NCBI GenBank assembly: GCA_026400105.1
Contig: JAPLPQ010000017.1
Location: 1-64,000 of the forward strand
Length of the DNA: 64,000 nt
DNA from: Burkholderiales bacterium
GTDB lineage: Bacteria > Pseudomonadota > Gammaproteobacteria > Burkholderiales > Burkholderiaceae_C
Direction of reading: 5' to 3'
Shown here: piece after piece, positions 1 to 8,727 of the stretch
Position numbering within the stretch: the stretch's first letter is position 1
How the letters are laid out: every line of letters begins with the position of its first letter
The notes under the pieces: model-generated
Seen by the model: only the letters and a program-made list of their open reading frames with translations
Database searches by the model: none
What the model was told of the DNA's origin: nothing
Position numbers and translations under genes: made by a program

Positions 1-319
1 CCTCGGCGGTGCCGACTGCCTGCTGGGCCTGCTGCAGGCGGGCCAGCGCCTCGTCGCGCTGCGCCTGCAGGCTGTCGACCTGCATCCGGGCCAGGACCTG
101 ACCGGCCTTGACGAAGTCGCCTTCGCCGACCGCGATCTCCATCACCCGGCCCGCCAGCTTGCTGGCGACCGCGATTTCGGTCGCCTCGATGCGACCGTTG
201 CCCTTGACCAGGCCCGCGGGCAGGCCCGAGTCGCGCCAGGGCGCCCACCAGAACAGCCCGGCGCCGACCGCCGCCAGCAAGACCAGCGGCCAGAAGGCCG
301 ACTTCCACCGACTTGTCAT
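1..319 (-). CDS. HlyD-family membrane-fusion / periplasmic adaptor protein (N-terminal part)
   Basis: The first 106 residues of a minus-strand gene that runs off the left edge. It begins with a short basic stretch and one hydrophobic segment (about residues 9-26), an uncleaved inner-membrane anchor. A biotinyl-lipoyl-like half-motif follows (GNGRIEATEIAVASKLAGRV, then VGEGDFVKAGQVLARM), and then the start of an Ala/Gln-rich coiled coil. This order is typical of adaptors that couple an inner-membrane ABC or RND exporter to an outer-membrane channel. The start is supported by AGGGAT about 8 bases upstream of the ATG. Substrate and partner pump lie outside the window, so the specific system cannot be named. 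Confidence 0.85.
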   Translation of the reverse strand, partial: MTSRWKSAFWPLVLLAAVGAGLFWWAPWRDSGLPAGLVKGNGRIEATEIAVASKLAGRVMEIAVGEGDFVKAGQVLARMQVDSLQAQRDEALARLQQAQQAVGTAE

Positions 320-401
320 TTTCAAATCCCTGTGCTTTTTCCCCATTATGCGACGGGGGCCAGGGTCATGACGGCCGGGATCGAGGCCGGTTCAGCTCAA
401 C

Positions 402-701
402 TCAGATCGGATCGCACAGCAGCTTGGACAGGGCGGCGATATTGGCCGCGCTCGGCACTTGCGGCTTCATCTCGTCTTCCTCGGCGGTGGCGTTCTCGTG
501 CGCCTGGATCGCCTTGACCATCTCGTACTGGTTCTCCCAGGTGATGGTCGCGCCCTTCGGGCACAGGTCGCGCAGGGTGCCGAACCAGTAATAGCCATCG
601 GCGCCACCGAACAGCTTGTCGATGCCGCCGGCATCGCCGGAGGACAGTCCGTGGGCCGCCAGGACCAGGTTGAGCTTGTGGTGGGAGACTGAATAATGCA
701 T
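402..701 (-). CDS. Hypothetical protein, 99 aa
   Basis: A small protein I do not recognise. The ATG at 701 is chosen over longer starts because AGGAAG lies six bases upstream. The product begins MHYSVSHHKLNLVLAAHGLS, has a central aromatic stretch (GGADGYYWFGTLRDLCPKG), and ends in an acidic then mixed region. There is no signal peptide or membrane segment. Its own ribosome site, and an 82-base gap to the HlyD gene downstream, suggest separate expression. It could be a conserved small protein of Burkholderiales. No function is proposed. Confidence 0.6.
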   Translation of the reverse strand: MHYSVSHHKLNLVLAAHGLSSGDAGGIDKLFGGADGYYWFGTLRDLCPKGATITWENQYEMVKAIQAHENATAEEDEMKPQVPSAANIAALSKLLCDPI

Positions 702-809
702 GGAACTTCCTAGAGAGCCGATCGTCGGGCCGGCGATTGTACTGAAAGGACTGGCGCGACTGGGCCGCACCCACCACCGTTCAGGCACCCGACAACCGGC
801 ACCGCACGA

Positions 810-1544
810 CTAATCGTGCAGCGAACTCAGGAACTGCCTGAGCTCCGGCGTTGCCGGCTGGCCGAACAGCTCGGCGGGCGGACCGATCTCGTGCACCCGG
901 CCCTGATGCATGAAGATGACGCGATCGGCCACCTTGCGGGCAAAGCTCATCTCGTGCGTGACCATCAGCAGGGTCATGCCCTCGTTGGCCAGGCTCTCGA
1001 CCACGCGCAGCACCTCGCCCACCAGCTCGGGGTCGAGCGCGCTGGTGATCTCGTCGCACAGCAGCACCGCGGGCTGCATCGCCAGCGCGCGGGCAATCGC
1101 CACCCGTTGCTGCTGGCCGCCGGACAACTGGTCGCCAAAGGCCGCGAACTTTTCCGCCAGGCCGACGCGATCGAGCAGCTGGCGGGCCTGCGCCTCGTTG
1201 GCGGCGGCGTCCTTCTTCTTGACCAGGCCGGGCGCCAGCATGATGTTCTTGCCGACCGTCAGGTGCGGAAACAGGTTGAAGCTCTGGAACACCATGCCCA
1301 CATGCTGGCGCAGCTCGCGCATGGCGACGGCGTTGTCGTGCAGCAGCGGCTTGCCGTCCACGGTCAGGCTGCCGCTCTGGAACTCCTCCAGCCCGTTGAT
1401 GCAGCGCAGCAGCGTGCTCTTGCCCGAGCCGCTCTTGCCGATGATGGCGATGACCTCCCCCGGCTGCACCTGCAGGTCGATGCCCTTGAGGACTTCATTC
1501 GTGCCATATGACTTGCGCAGGCCGCTGATTTCAACGATGGACAT
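810..1544 (-). CDS. Polar amino-acid ABC transporter, ATP-binding protein (GlnQ/HisP type)
   Basis: A 244-residue ATPase that energises uptake of a polar amino acid or related compound. Visible motifs are Walker A GKSGSGKST (about 37-45), the signature LSGGQQQR (about 141-148), Walker B VLLCDEITSALDPE (about 161-174), and a switch histidine in LLMVTHEMSFA. Length and motifs match the GlnQ/HisP family. GGAAAGGAAG lies just upstream of the ATG at 1544, and the start overlaps the end of the preceding permease gene by 14 bases, so the two are translationally coupled. It is the last gene of the operon that starts with the binding protein at 3706. Confidence 0.93.
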   Translation of the reverse strand: MSIVEISGLRKSYGTNEVLKGIDLQVQPGEVIAIIGKSGSGKSTLLRCINGLEEFQSGSLTVDGKPLLHDNAVAMRELRQHVGMVFQSFNLFPHLTVGKNIMLAPGLVKKKDAAANEAQARQLLDRVGLAEKFAAFGDQLSGGQQQRVAIARALAMQPAVLLCDEITSALDPELVGEVLRVVESLANEGMTLLMVTHEMSFARKVADRVIFMHQGRVHEIGPPAELFGQPATPELRQFLSSLHD

Positions 1545-2181
1545 GAATCTTCCTTTCCAATTGCTTGGCGTAGCGGCTGACGGGATAGCAGAGCAGGAAA
1601 TACATCACTGCGACGCAGCTGAAAACCAGGAACGGGCTGTAGGTGGCATTGGCAATCGTCTTGCCGACCTTGGTCAGTTCCATGAAGCCGATGACCGATG
1701 CCAGCGCCGTGCCCTTGATGACCTGCACCAGGAAGCCGACCGTGGGCGGCACCGCGATCTTCAGGGCCTGGGGCAGGATGACGTGGCGCAGCTGTTCGTG
1801 AAAACTCAGCGCCAGGCTCTCGGAAGCCTCCCACTGGCCGCGCGGAATCGAGGCCACGCAGCCGCGCCAGATCTCGGTCAGGAAGGCGCTGGCATAGAGC
1901 GTGAGGCCCATGCCCGCCGCCACCCAGGGCGAGGTATTGATGCCGAGCAGGCCCAGCCCGTAATAGGACAGGAACAGCTGCACCAGCAGCGGTATGCCCT
2001 GGAACAGCTGCACATAGGCCGCCACCAGCGGACCGACGACAGGCAGCTTGCTCAGGCGCAGGATCAGCAGCAGCAGCCCCACCGCGCTGCCGCCCACGAA
2101 GGCGATCAGCGACAGGCCCACCGTCCAGCGCGCGGCCAGCAGCAGGTTGCGCACGATGTCCCAGAGCGAGAAGTCAACCAT
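1531..2181 (-). CDS. Polar amino-acid ABC transporter permease
   Basis: A 216-residue inner-membrane permease of the His/Glu/Gln/Arg/opine family. It has about five hydrophobic segments, starting near residues 15-40. The coupling-loop EAA region reads EASESLALSFHEQLRHVILP at about residues 138-157, where the ATPase docks. A strong GGAGG lies upstream of the ATG at 2181. It pairs with the permease encoded by the gene just upstream (gap 3 bases), giving the usual heterodimeric channel. The 3' end overlaps the ATPase gene. The substrate cannot be read from the sequence. Confidence 0.9.
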   Translation of the reverse strand: MVDFSLWDIVRNLLLAARWTVGLSLIAFVGGSAVGLLLLILRLSKLPVVGPLVAAYVQLFQGIPLLVQLFLSYYGLGLLGINTSPWVAAGMGLTLYASAFLTEIWRGCVASIPRGQWEASESLALSFHEQLRHVILPQALKIAVPPTVGFLVQVIKGTALASVIGFMELTKVGKTIANATYSPFLVFSCVAVMYFLLCYPVSRYAKQLERKIHVHR

Positions 2182-2184
2182 GGC

Positions 2185-2868
2185 TTACCTCCGTCCAAAC
2201 AGAAACTTGGCGCCAGCCCAGTTGAGCAGTTGACGCACGGCAACGGAAAGCAGCAGGTAGATGCCGCCCACCACGATGAAGGCCTCGAACGAGCGGAAGT
2301 TGTTGCTCTGGATCAGGTCGGCGGCATAGCTGAGCTCGCGGGTGGAAATCTGGCCGCAGACGGACGAGCCCAGCATCACGATGATGATCTGGCTCACCAG
2401 GCTGGGCCACACCTTCTTGAGCGCCGGCGGCAGCACCACCCAGACAAAGGTCTGGGCACGGTTGAGCGCCAGGCTTTGCGCGGCCTCGATCTGGCCCTTG
2501 GGCGTGCCCTCGAGCCCGGCGCGGATGATCTCGGCGGCGTAAGCCCCGAGGTTGATCACCATCGCGATGACGGAGGCCGTCTCGGCCGAAATCTTGACCC
2601 CCGCTGCCGGCAGGCCGAAGAAGATGAAGAAAAGCTGCACGATGAAGGGCGTGTTGCGGATCAGCTCCACATAGGCAGTCACCGCCGCCTGCAGCCAGGC
2701 CGGCGCCAGGTTGGCGCCAAAGCCGCGGGCCCGCACCCAGGCGCAGGCGGTGCCCAGCAGGGTGCCGATCAGCACCGACAGGACCGTCAGTGCCAGCGTC
2801 CAGCCCACGCCGGTCAGCAGCAGCGGCCATTCGGCCAGCACCGCCATGAAATCGAGTTGAATCCGCAT
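2185..2868 (-). CDS. Polar amino-acid ABC transporter permease
   Basis: A 227-residue integral membrane protein and second permease of the operon. The N-terminal hydrophobic segment follows MRIQLDFMAVLAEWPLLLTG, and the conserved coupling loop EAAQSLALNRAQTFVWVVLP falls near residues 133-152. Family members form heterodimers with a sister permease, here encoded immediately downstream. No clear ribosome site precedes the ATG at 2868, and the gene lies 37 bases after the binding-protein stop, so expression probably depends on the upstream message. The gene order binding protein, permease, permease, ATPase is typical of GlnHPQ-like operons. Confidence 0.9.
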   Translation of the reverse strand: MRIQLDFMAVLAEWPLLLTGVGWTLALTVLSVLIGTLLGTACAWVRARGFGANLAPAWLQAAVTAYVELIRNTPFIVQLFFIFFGLPAAGVKISAETASVIAMVINLGAYAAEIIRAGLEGTPKGQIEAAQSLALNRAQTFVWVVLPPALKKVWPSLVSQIIIVMLGSSVCGQISTRELSYAADLIQSNNFRSFEAFIVVGGIYLLLSVAVRQLLNWAGAKFLFGRR

Positions 2869-2905
2869 AGTGATAGCGCCAGATCTTGAACTACAGGTTC
2901 AGCGC

Positions 2906-3706
2906 TTACAGCGGCAGATCGCCGGCCGGACGGCCCAGCCACTTCTTGGCCAGGGCATCGAGCTCACCGGTCTTCTTGGCTTCGGCCACGATCTCGTTCA
3001 CCCTGGCCTTGAGCTTGTCCTCGCCCTTGGCAATACCGATGAAGTTGGGGCTTTCCTTGAGCAGCAGCTTGTATTCGCTCGAGAGCTTCGGGTTCTTGGT
3101 CATCATGTTGCCGGCGACCGATGCACCCAGGGCCACCAGCTGGACCTGGCCCGACACAAAGGCGGCAATGGTGGCGTTGTTGTCCTCGAAGCGCCGGGTG
3201 TCCACGCCGGCGGGCGCAGCCTTGTTGAGCTCCTGGTCTTCCATCGCGCCCCGGGTCACGCCCACGGTCTTGCCGGCCAGATCGGCAAAGCTCTTGACGC
3301 TGATGGTCTTGGGACCGAACACGGCCTGGAAGAAGGGGGAGTAGGAGGAGGCAAAGTCGATGACCTTTTCGCGCTCGGGATTCTTGCCCAGGGTCGCGAT
3401 CACGAGGTCAGCCTTGCGCGTCTGCAGGGCGGGTATGCGGCTGGCGCTGACCACGGGCACCAGTTCCACCGCCACGCCCATCTTCTTGCCGATGTAGTGG
3501 GCCATGTCGATGTCCAGGCCGATCGGCTTGAGATCGGTGCCGACAAAGCCATAGGGGGCCGAGTCGGTCTGCACCGCGATCTTGACGACCTTGGTCTTCA
3601 GGATGTCGTCCAGGGCGGTCTGCGCCTGGGCATTGCCGAAGGCCAGCAGCGCGGCAGATGCCAGGGCCAGGCCGAAATGGCGCTTGTTGATCTGAATCGG
3701 TTTCAT
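2906..3706 (-). CDS. Polar amino-acid ABC transporter, periplasmic binding protein (SBP family 3)
   Basis: A 266-residue secreted receptor and first gene of the uptake operon. It has a signal peptide (about residues 1-29) with a hydrophobic core and a cleavage site after AQA. The body is a bilobed SBP_bac_3 fold: the opening strand KVVKIAVQTDSAPYGFVG, then LKPIGLDIDMAHYIGKKMGV and the KADLVIATLGKNPEREKVID motif seen in glutamine/cystine-type receptors. AGGAAA lies near the start. The promoter region upstream holds a GntR-like palindrome, which suggests substrate-responsive control. The ligand is unknown; amino acid or opine is the family expectation. Confidence 0.92.
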   Translation of the reverse strand: MKPIQINKRHFGLALASAALLAFGNAQAQTALDDILKTKVVKIAVQTDSAPYGFVGTDLKPIGLDIDMAHYIGKKMGVAVELVPVVSASRIPALQTRKADLVIATLGKNPEREKVIDFASSYSPFFQAVFGPKTISVKSFADLAGKTVGVTRGAMEDQELNKAAPAGVDTRRFEDNNATIAAFVSGQVQLVALGASVAGNMMTKNPKLSSEYKLLLKESPNFIGIAKGEDKLKARVNEIVAEAKKTGELDALAKKWLGRPAGDLPL

Positions 3707-3852
3707 GGCAATTTTCCTAGGTAGGTGGAGACGTCTGGGGTGATGGACTGGCGAGGCTTGTATGCAAGTCCCGTGCCGCGACAGAAGCGGCCGCGGTTTT
3801 CGGCCAGGGTCGCGGGGCCAGGCGCTGACCGGACAGGAAAATCGGCATCATC

Positions 3853-3872
3853 GGTATACAAAACTGTGTACC
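3853..3872. promoter_or_regulatory. Candidate GntR-type operator overlapping the ABC-operon promoter
   Basis: An inverted repeat, GGTATACA-AAAC-TGTGTACC, with one mismatch between the eight-base arms. It lies about 145 bases upstream of the binding-protein start, in an AT-richer patch. On the minus strand the right half overlaps a possible -10 (TATACC). GTATAC-type palindromes are common operators for FCD/FadR-class GntR repressors. No such regulator is encoded beside it. Confidence 0.45.
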
Positions 3873-3937
3873 AAAAACAGGCTTTTCGCATCCATAATGG
3901 GCGCCCATGCACAGACAAGGTGCGGCGCGCGCACGAC

Positions 3938-3976
3938 AAAAAGCCCGCTGCAACGCGAGGCTGCAGCGGGCTTTTT
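3938..3976 (-). terminator. Rho-independent terminator after pckG
   Basis: A perfect 15-base inverted repeat (AAAAAGCCCGCTGCA and its complement) with a nine-base loop and runs of A/T on both flanks, so it can act in both directions. It lies 57 bases after the pckG stop on the strand pckG uses. Confidence 0.9.
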
Positions 3977-4032
3977 GTGGGACCGGCGTCAGGCGCCGGG
4001 CCGCGCGGGGGAAGATTCCCCGCCAGGAGTCA

Positions 4033-5901
4033 TCACTGACCCAGGATGCGGGCTTCCATCTGGGCCTTGGTCGCGACCAGGGCCGAAGGCAGGTGGTAGG
4101 CCAGTTTCTCGAAATGCTCGTCGTGCAGCGCGAGTTCCTTCTTCCAGTCCTCGGCGTTCATGTCGGTGACCGACGCGTACTGCTCGCGGCTGAAGTCCAG
4201 GCCTTCCCAGTTGATCTCCTCGTAGGTCGGGCTGATGCCGAAGGCATGGTCTTCGCCCTGGGCCTGGCCTTCGATGCGGTCGATCATCCACTTCATGACG
4301 CGCATGTTCTCGCCGTAGCCCGGCCAGACGAACTTGCCGTCGGCACCCTTGCGGAACCAGTTGACGCAGAAGATCTTGGGCAGGGTGTGGCCGCTTTGCT
4401 CGAGCTTCTTTTCCATGTCCAGCCAGTGCTGGAAATAGTCGCTCATGTTGTAGCCGCAGAACGGCAGCATCGCGAACGGGTCGCGGCGCACCACGCCCTG
4501 GGCGCCGAAGGCGGCAGCGGTGGTCTCGGAGCCCATGGTCGCGGCCATGTAGACGCCTTCGATCCAGGTGCGGGCTTCGGTTGCCAGCGGCACGGTGTTG
4601 GAGCGACGGCCGCCGAAGATGAAGGCGTCGATCGCGACGCCGTTGGCGTCATCCCACTGCGCGTCGAGCGCCGGGTTGTTGGTCGCGGCCACGGTGAAGC
4701 GCGAGTTCGGGTGCGCGGCCTTGGCGCCGGTCTGCTTGGCGATCTCGGGCGTCCAGTCCTTGCCCTGCCAGTCGATCAGGTGCGCCGGCACGCCGCCGCC
4801 GTCCTTCTCCATGCCTTCCCACCAGACATCGCCGTCATCGGTCAGCGCGACGTTGGTGAAGATCACGTTCTTGTCCAGCGAGCGCATGCAGTTCGGGTTG
4901 GTCTGCATGTTGGTGCCCGGAGCCACGCCGAAGTAGCCGGCTTCCGGGTTGATCGCGTACATCTTGCCGTCGGCATGCGGCTTGATCCAGGCGATGTCGT
5001 CGCCGATGGTGGTGACCTTCCAGCCCTTGAAGCCGGCTTCCGGCGGCACCAGCATCGAGAAGTTGGTCTTGCCGCAGGCGCTCGGGAAGGCTGCCGCGAT
5101 ATGGTACTTCTTGCCTTCGGGGTTGGTCACGCCCAGGATCAGCATGTGCTCGGCCAGCCAGCCCTGGTCGCGGCCCATGGTCGAGGCGATGCGCAGCGCC
5201 AGGCATTTCTTGCCCAGCAGCGCGTTGCCGCCGTAGCCGGAACCGTAGGACCAGATCTCGCGCGTCTCGGGGTAGTGGACGATGTACTTGACGGTCGGGT
5301 TGCAAGGCCAGCTGGTGCTGTCCGTTTCGCCAGCGGCCAGCGGCGCGCCGACGGTGTGCATGCAGGGGACGAAGTCGCCATCGGTGCCCAGCACGTCATA
5401 GACGGCCTTGCCCATGCGGGTCATCAGCTTCTGGTTGACGGCCACGTAGGCGCTGTCGGTCAGCTCGACGCCGATATGGGCGATATGCGAGCCCAGCGGG
5501 CCCATCGAGAACGGCACCACGTACATCGTGCGGCCGGCCATGCAGCCGTCGAACAGCGGGTTCAGGGTGGCGCGCATCTCGACCGGAGCCATCCAGTTGT
5601 TGGTCGGGCCGGCGTCTTCCTTCTTCTCGGAACAGATGTAGGTGCGGTCCTCGACGCGGGCCACGTCGGACGGGTCGGAGCATGCCAGGAAGCTGCCCGG
5701 GCGCTTGGCCGGGTTCAGCTTCTTGAAGGTGCCGGCATCAACCAGTTGCTGGCACAGGCGGTCGTACTCTTCCTGCGAGCCATCGCACCAGTAGATGCTG
5801 GCCGGCTTGCACAGGGCGGCCATCTCGGCGACCCAGGCGATCAGCTTGGCATGTTTGACGTAGACGGGGGCATTGATGCCCTGCAGCACGGGTGCGTTCA
5901 T
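4033..5901 (-). CDS. pckG: Phosphoenolpyruvate carboxykinase (GTP)
   Basis: A 622-residue cytosolic enzyme that interconverts oxaloacetate plus GTP with phosphoenolpyruvate, GDP and CO2, the entry step of gluconeogenesis. It has the GTP-type hallmarks: the kinase-1a loop [19 protein letters not shown] (about 280-298), the GDDIAWIK metal/nucleotide region, and R/N-rich loops such as [10 protein letters not shown]. The ATG at 5901 fits the family N-terminus ([20 protein letters not shown]) and has GGAG about nine bases upstream. Length matches GTP-PEPCK rather than the shorter ATP type. A strong terminator follows, and an unusual hairpin precedes it in the leader. It sits alone as a single-gene unit. 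Confidence 0.97.
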   Translation of the reverse strand: MNAPVLQGINAPVYVKHAKLIAWVAEMAALCKPASIYWCDGSQEEYDRLCQQLVDAGTFKKLNPAKRPGSFLACSDPSDVARVEDRTYICSEKKEDAGPTNNWMAPVEMRATLNPLFDGCMAGRTMYVVPFSMGPLGSHIAHIGVELTDSAYVAVNQKLMTRMGKAVYDVLGTDGDFVPCMHTVGAPLAAGETDSTSWPCNPTVKYIVHYPETREIWSYGSGYGGNALLGKKCLALRIASTMGRDQGWLAEHMLILGVTNPEGKKYHIAAAFPSACGKTNFSMLVPPEAGFKGWKVTTIGDDIAWIKPHADGKMYAINPEAGYFGVAPGTNMQTNPNCMRSLDKNVIFTNVALTDDGDVWWEGMEKDGGGVPAHLIDWQGKDWTPEIAKQTGAKAAHPNSRFTVAATNNPALDAQWDDANGVAIDAFIFGGRRSNTVPLATEARTWIEGVYMAATMGSETTAAAFGAQGVVRRDPFAMLPFCGYNMSDYFQHWLDMEKKLEQSGHTLPKIFCVNWFRKGADGKFVWPGYGENMRVMKWMIDRIEGQAQGEDHAFGISPTYEEINWEGLDFSREQYASVTDMNAEDWKKELALHDEHFEKLAYHLPSALVATKAQMEARILGQ

Positions 5902-5927
5902 GGGAAAGGCTCCAGAAATAAAAAAGC

Positions 5928-5965
5928 GATATGGAAAAGCGTCTGCCCTGACGTTTTTCCATATC
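5928..5965 (-). promoter_or_regulatory. Leader hairpin with U-tract upstream of pckG (possible attenuator)
   Basis: A 16-base stem (GATATGGAAAAGCGTC against GACGTTTTTCCATATC, with one G-T wobble) and a six-base loop. On the pckG strand it is followed by GCTTTTTTATTT and then the ribosome site. This is terminator-shaped but A/T-rich, and the stem ends 27 bases before the start codon. The 5902-6266 interval otherwise shows no gene. Confidence 0.5.
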
Positions 5966-6266
5966 CCTTTTCCGGCAAGAAAACCAGTCCTCGGTCGGCG
6001 CCCGGTATCGCTCGCGTTCAAGCGAGCAAAGGGCCGCCAGGCGCAGTCTGGACCCGCCAACAGCCCCGGTATCGGCCAAGGTGGACTATTTTACGAAACC
6101 GCCATGAAACTGCCTAGCGTCGAATCATGCAAAAAATGCATGGATCCATGCCAGCACGCAATCCAGGGCGGATCGGGCCGCGTGGCTTCCCCTATTGGCG
6201 CGCAGGCCGGGCTGCGCTATGGTTCGCGCATCGGCGACCTCGGGGTTGCCCGCAAGAGGTAGCAGC

Positions 6267-8696
6267 ATGGCCAAACGCTCGACATCGCCTGCGCAGACAT
6301 GGGTGGCGGCCCCGGCCTGCCGCCCCGAGCCGGCCGCGCCCGAGCTGCTGCCACAGGAGCCGAAGGCCGGCCCCGCCCTGTCGCCAGGCCAGGGCCGGCT
6401 GCTGCTACCGAGCGGACTCGAACAGGCGCCGACGCTGGACCTGATGTGCTCGCAATTCGTGCTCGCGCTGGCAGCCCGGCTCGGTCCGCGCTTCAACCTG
6501 CGCAGCGAACTGGTGCCGCTGCTCGGGCTGACCGGCCGCCATCTGGTCTGGCCGCTGGGCTTGCTGCACCGCCTGCGCGCCTTCCTGCTGCGACGCTGTG
6601 GCGACGACGGTCTCTGGCAAGGCCAGTCCCGGCTGGACGACCGGGCCTGGCTCGACCGCTTCGGCATCTGGCTCGGACCCTACGAGGAAGGCACCCTGTT
6701 CTTCCACCTCGACGACTATGCGCGCGAAGCGCCCAAGGACATGCGGGTGCTGCTCGCGAGCGCGGGCGCCTGGCTCGGACGGCACCTGAGCGGCCAGCAG
6801 AGCCTGCTCGACCGCAACATCGCGGCGCTGGGCGAACTGCTGCAGCTCAATCCGGCCGAACGCGCCCTGCTGCGCTACGGCACGCTGGCGCGCTATCAGC
6901 GCGAACTGCGCGCGCTGCTGCTCGAATTCAAGGTCGGCAATGCGCACGAGGCCTACGCGGCGATCGCCGAAGTGGCGGGCACCACACCGGCCCAGCTGGC
7001 CGAGGCGCTGCGCGCTGGCGGCCGGCTCGAGCGCATCGGCCTGCTCGAGAACCTGCTGCCCGAGCACAACATCACCGACCTGGCCGACCTCATGAAGGTC
7101 AGCGAACGGCTGCCGCCGGTGCTGCTGCGCGAGTACCGCGACCGCCACGAGCTGATGGCGGTCTTCACCCGACCGGCGCCGCGCTCTGGCCTGGCGCTGG
7201 CCGATTTCGACTTCGTGCGCGAGGATGCCGCCCTGCTCTGCGCGCTGCTGCGCTCGGCGGTCGCGTACCAGCAGGTCGGCATCAACGTGCTGCTCTACGG
7301 CCCGCCCGGCACCGGCAAGACCGAGCTCGCACGCGTGGTGGCGCAGGCGGCCGGACTCGAGCTGTTCGAGGTCGAATGCGCCGACCGCGAAGGCCATGCG
7401 CTGAGCGGGCGCGACCGCTACCGCTCGCTGCAGATCGCGCAGGTGTTCCTGCAGGGCACGGCCCGCTCGGCGCTGCTGTTCGATGAGGTCGAGGACGTGT
7501 TCCCGGCGCTGGATACGGCGGTCGGCCGGCGCGGCGAAGGCAGTGCGACCGCACCGGGCGCAGGCGGCGGCAAGGCCTGGCTGAATCAGCTGCTCGAACA
7601 CAATCCGGTGCCCACGCTGTGGGTGACGAACCGGATCGAGCAGATCGACCCGGCCGTGCGGCGCCGCTTCGCCTATCACCTCGAGCTCGGCAGCCCGCCA
7701 CCGGGCGCGCGCGAACAGCTGGTGCGCAAGGCGCTCGAAGGCGTGCCGAGTTCGGCCGAACTGGTCGCGCGCCTGACCGGACGCAGCGGGCTGACGCCAG
7801 CGCAGATCGGCACCGCGGTGCGCTTCGCGCGACTGGTGGCCGGCGACGGCGCCGGCGCCGGGCAGGCGGAGCCCGCCGAGGTAGCCGCCCCGCATTGGGA
7901 CGCGCTGATCGAACGCCAGCTGCGCCAGGCCGACCAGGCGCTGGGCCGGCGCCAGGGGGCAAGCAGCCGGCCGAATCCGCTCGGCTACGGGCTGGAATGG
8001 CTCAACACCGAATCGCGCCACGAGCTGCCGCGCATCATCGAGGCGTTGCGTGCACGCGGTCATGGCTCGCTCTGCCTGCACGGCGTGCCGGGCAGCGGCA
8101 AGACCGCGTTGGCCGAGCAGCTGGCGCAGGCGCTGGGCCGGCCGCTGATGCGGCGCCAGGCCAGCGATCTGCTCGGCAAGTTCGTCGGCGAGACCGAACA
8201 GGCCATGGCCGCGATGTTCGCCGAGGCCGAAGCCGAACAGGCGCTGCTGCTGCTCGACGAGGCCGACAGCTTCCTGCTCGACCGGCGCGGGGCGCAGCGC
8301 CACCATGAACTCAGCGAGGTCAACGAGATGCTGCAGGGCATGGAGCGCTTTCGCGGCGTGTTCGTCTGCACCACCAACCTGCTGGAGCGAATCGACGCCG
8401 CCGCGCTGCGCCGCTTCAGCTTCAAGATCCTGTTCAAGCCGCTGCGGCCCGAGCAGCGGCTGGCGCTGTTCGCGCGCGAGGCGCTCGGCGCGGTCGATGC
8501 GCCGCTGGACCCGGCCTGGCGCGCGCGCCTGCTGCTGCTGGACCAGCTCTGCCTGGGCGACTACGCGGCAGTCAGCCGCCAGCTCGAGATCCTGCAGGAG
8601 TCCCTCGACCCCGAGGGCTGGCTGGCACAGCTCGAGGCCGAGCACCGGCTCAAGCCCGAGGTCAGGGAGCGGCGCAGCATGGGGTTCACGGGCTGA
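6267..8696 (+). CDS. Tandem AAA+ ATPase, unknown function
   Basis: An 809-residue protein with an uncharacterised helical N-terminal region (about 1-315) and two AAA+ modules. Module 1 has Walker A GPPGTGKT (about 345-352) and Walker B LLFDEVED (about 402-409). Module 2 has Walker A GVPGSGKT (about 606-613), Walker B LLLLDEAD and an arginine-finger region ALRRFSFKILF. The N-terminal part has no similarity I recognise; the second module resembles CDC48/FtsH-like unfoldases. No membrane segment or protease motif is visible. The start at 6267 is backed by GAGG eight bases upstream. It stands alone, convergent with the lower-GC operon that begins at 8728. An energy-dependent remodelling role is inferred from the fold only. 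Confidence 0.8.
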   Translation: MAKRSTSPAQTWVAAPACRPEPAAPELLPQEPKAGPALSPGQGRLLLPSGLEQAPTLDLMCSQFVLALAARLGPRFNLRSELVPLLGLTGRHLVWPLGLLHRLRAFLLRRCGDDGLWQGQSRLDDRAWLDRFGIWLGPYEEGTLFFHLDDYAREAPKDMRVLLASAGAWLGRHLSGQQSLLDRNIAALGELLQLNPAERALLRYGTLARYQRELRALLLEFKVGNAHEAYAAIAEVAGTTPAQLAEALRAGGRLERIGLLENLLPEHNITDLADLMKVSERLPPVLLREYRDRHELMAVFTRPAPRSGLALADFDFVREDAALLCALLRSAVAYQQVGINVLLYGPPGTGKTELARVVAQAAGLELFEVECADREGHALSGRDRYRSLQIAQVFLQGTARSALLFDEVEDVFPALDTAVGRRGEGSATAPGAGGGKAWLNQLLEHNPVPTLWVTNRIEQIDPAVRRRFAYHLELGSPPPGAREQLVRKALEGVPSSAELVARLTGRSGLTPAQIGTAVRFARLVAGDGAGAGQAEPAEVAAPHWDALIERQLRQADQALGRRQGASSRPNPLGYGLEWLNTESRHELPRIIEALRARGHGSLCLHGVPGSGKTALAEQLAQALGRPLMRRQASDLLGKFVGETEQAMAAMFAEAEAEQALLLLDEADSFLLDRRGAQRHHELSEVNEMLQGMERFRGVFVCTTNLLERIDAAALRRFSFKILFKPLRPEQRLALFAREALGAVDAPLDPAWRARLLLLDQLCLGDYAAVSRQLEILQESLDPEGWLAQLEAEHRLKPEVRERRSMGFTG

Positions 8697-8727
8697 GGCC
8701 GGGATTCTTGCTTATGCAGATCACTGT

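Noticed and set aside
910-2889. A long plus-strand open frame (about 659 codons) antisense to the amino-acid ABC genes
   Set aside because: Its product is rich in His/Gln/Arg/Ala and resembles no family, while the minus strand carries four recognisable transport proteins. Such frames arise from third-position G/C in high-GC genes.
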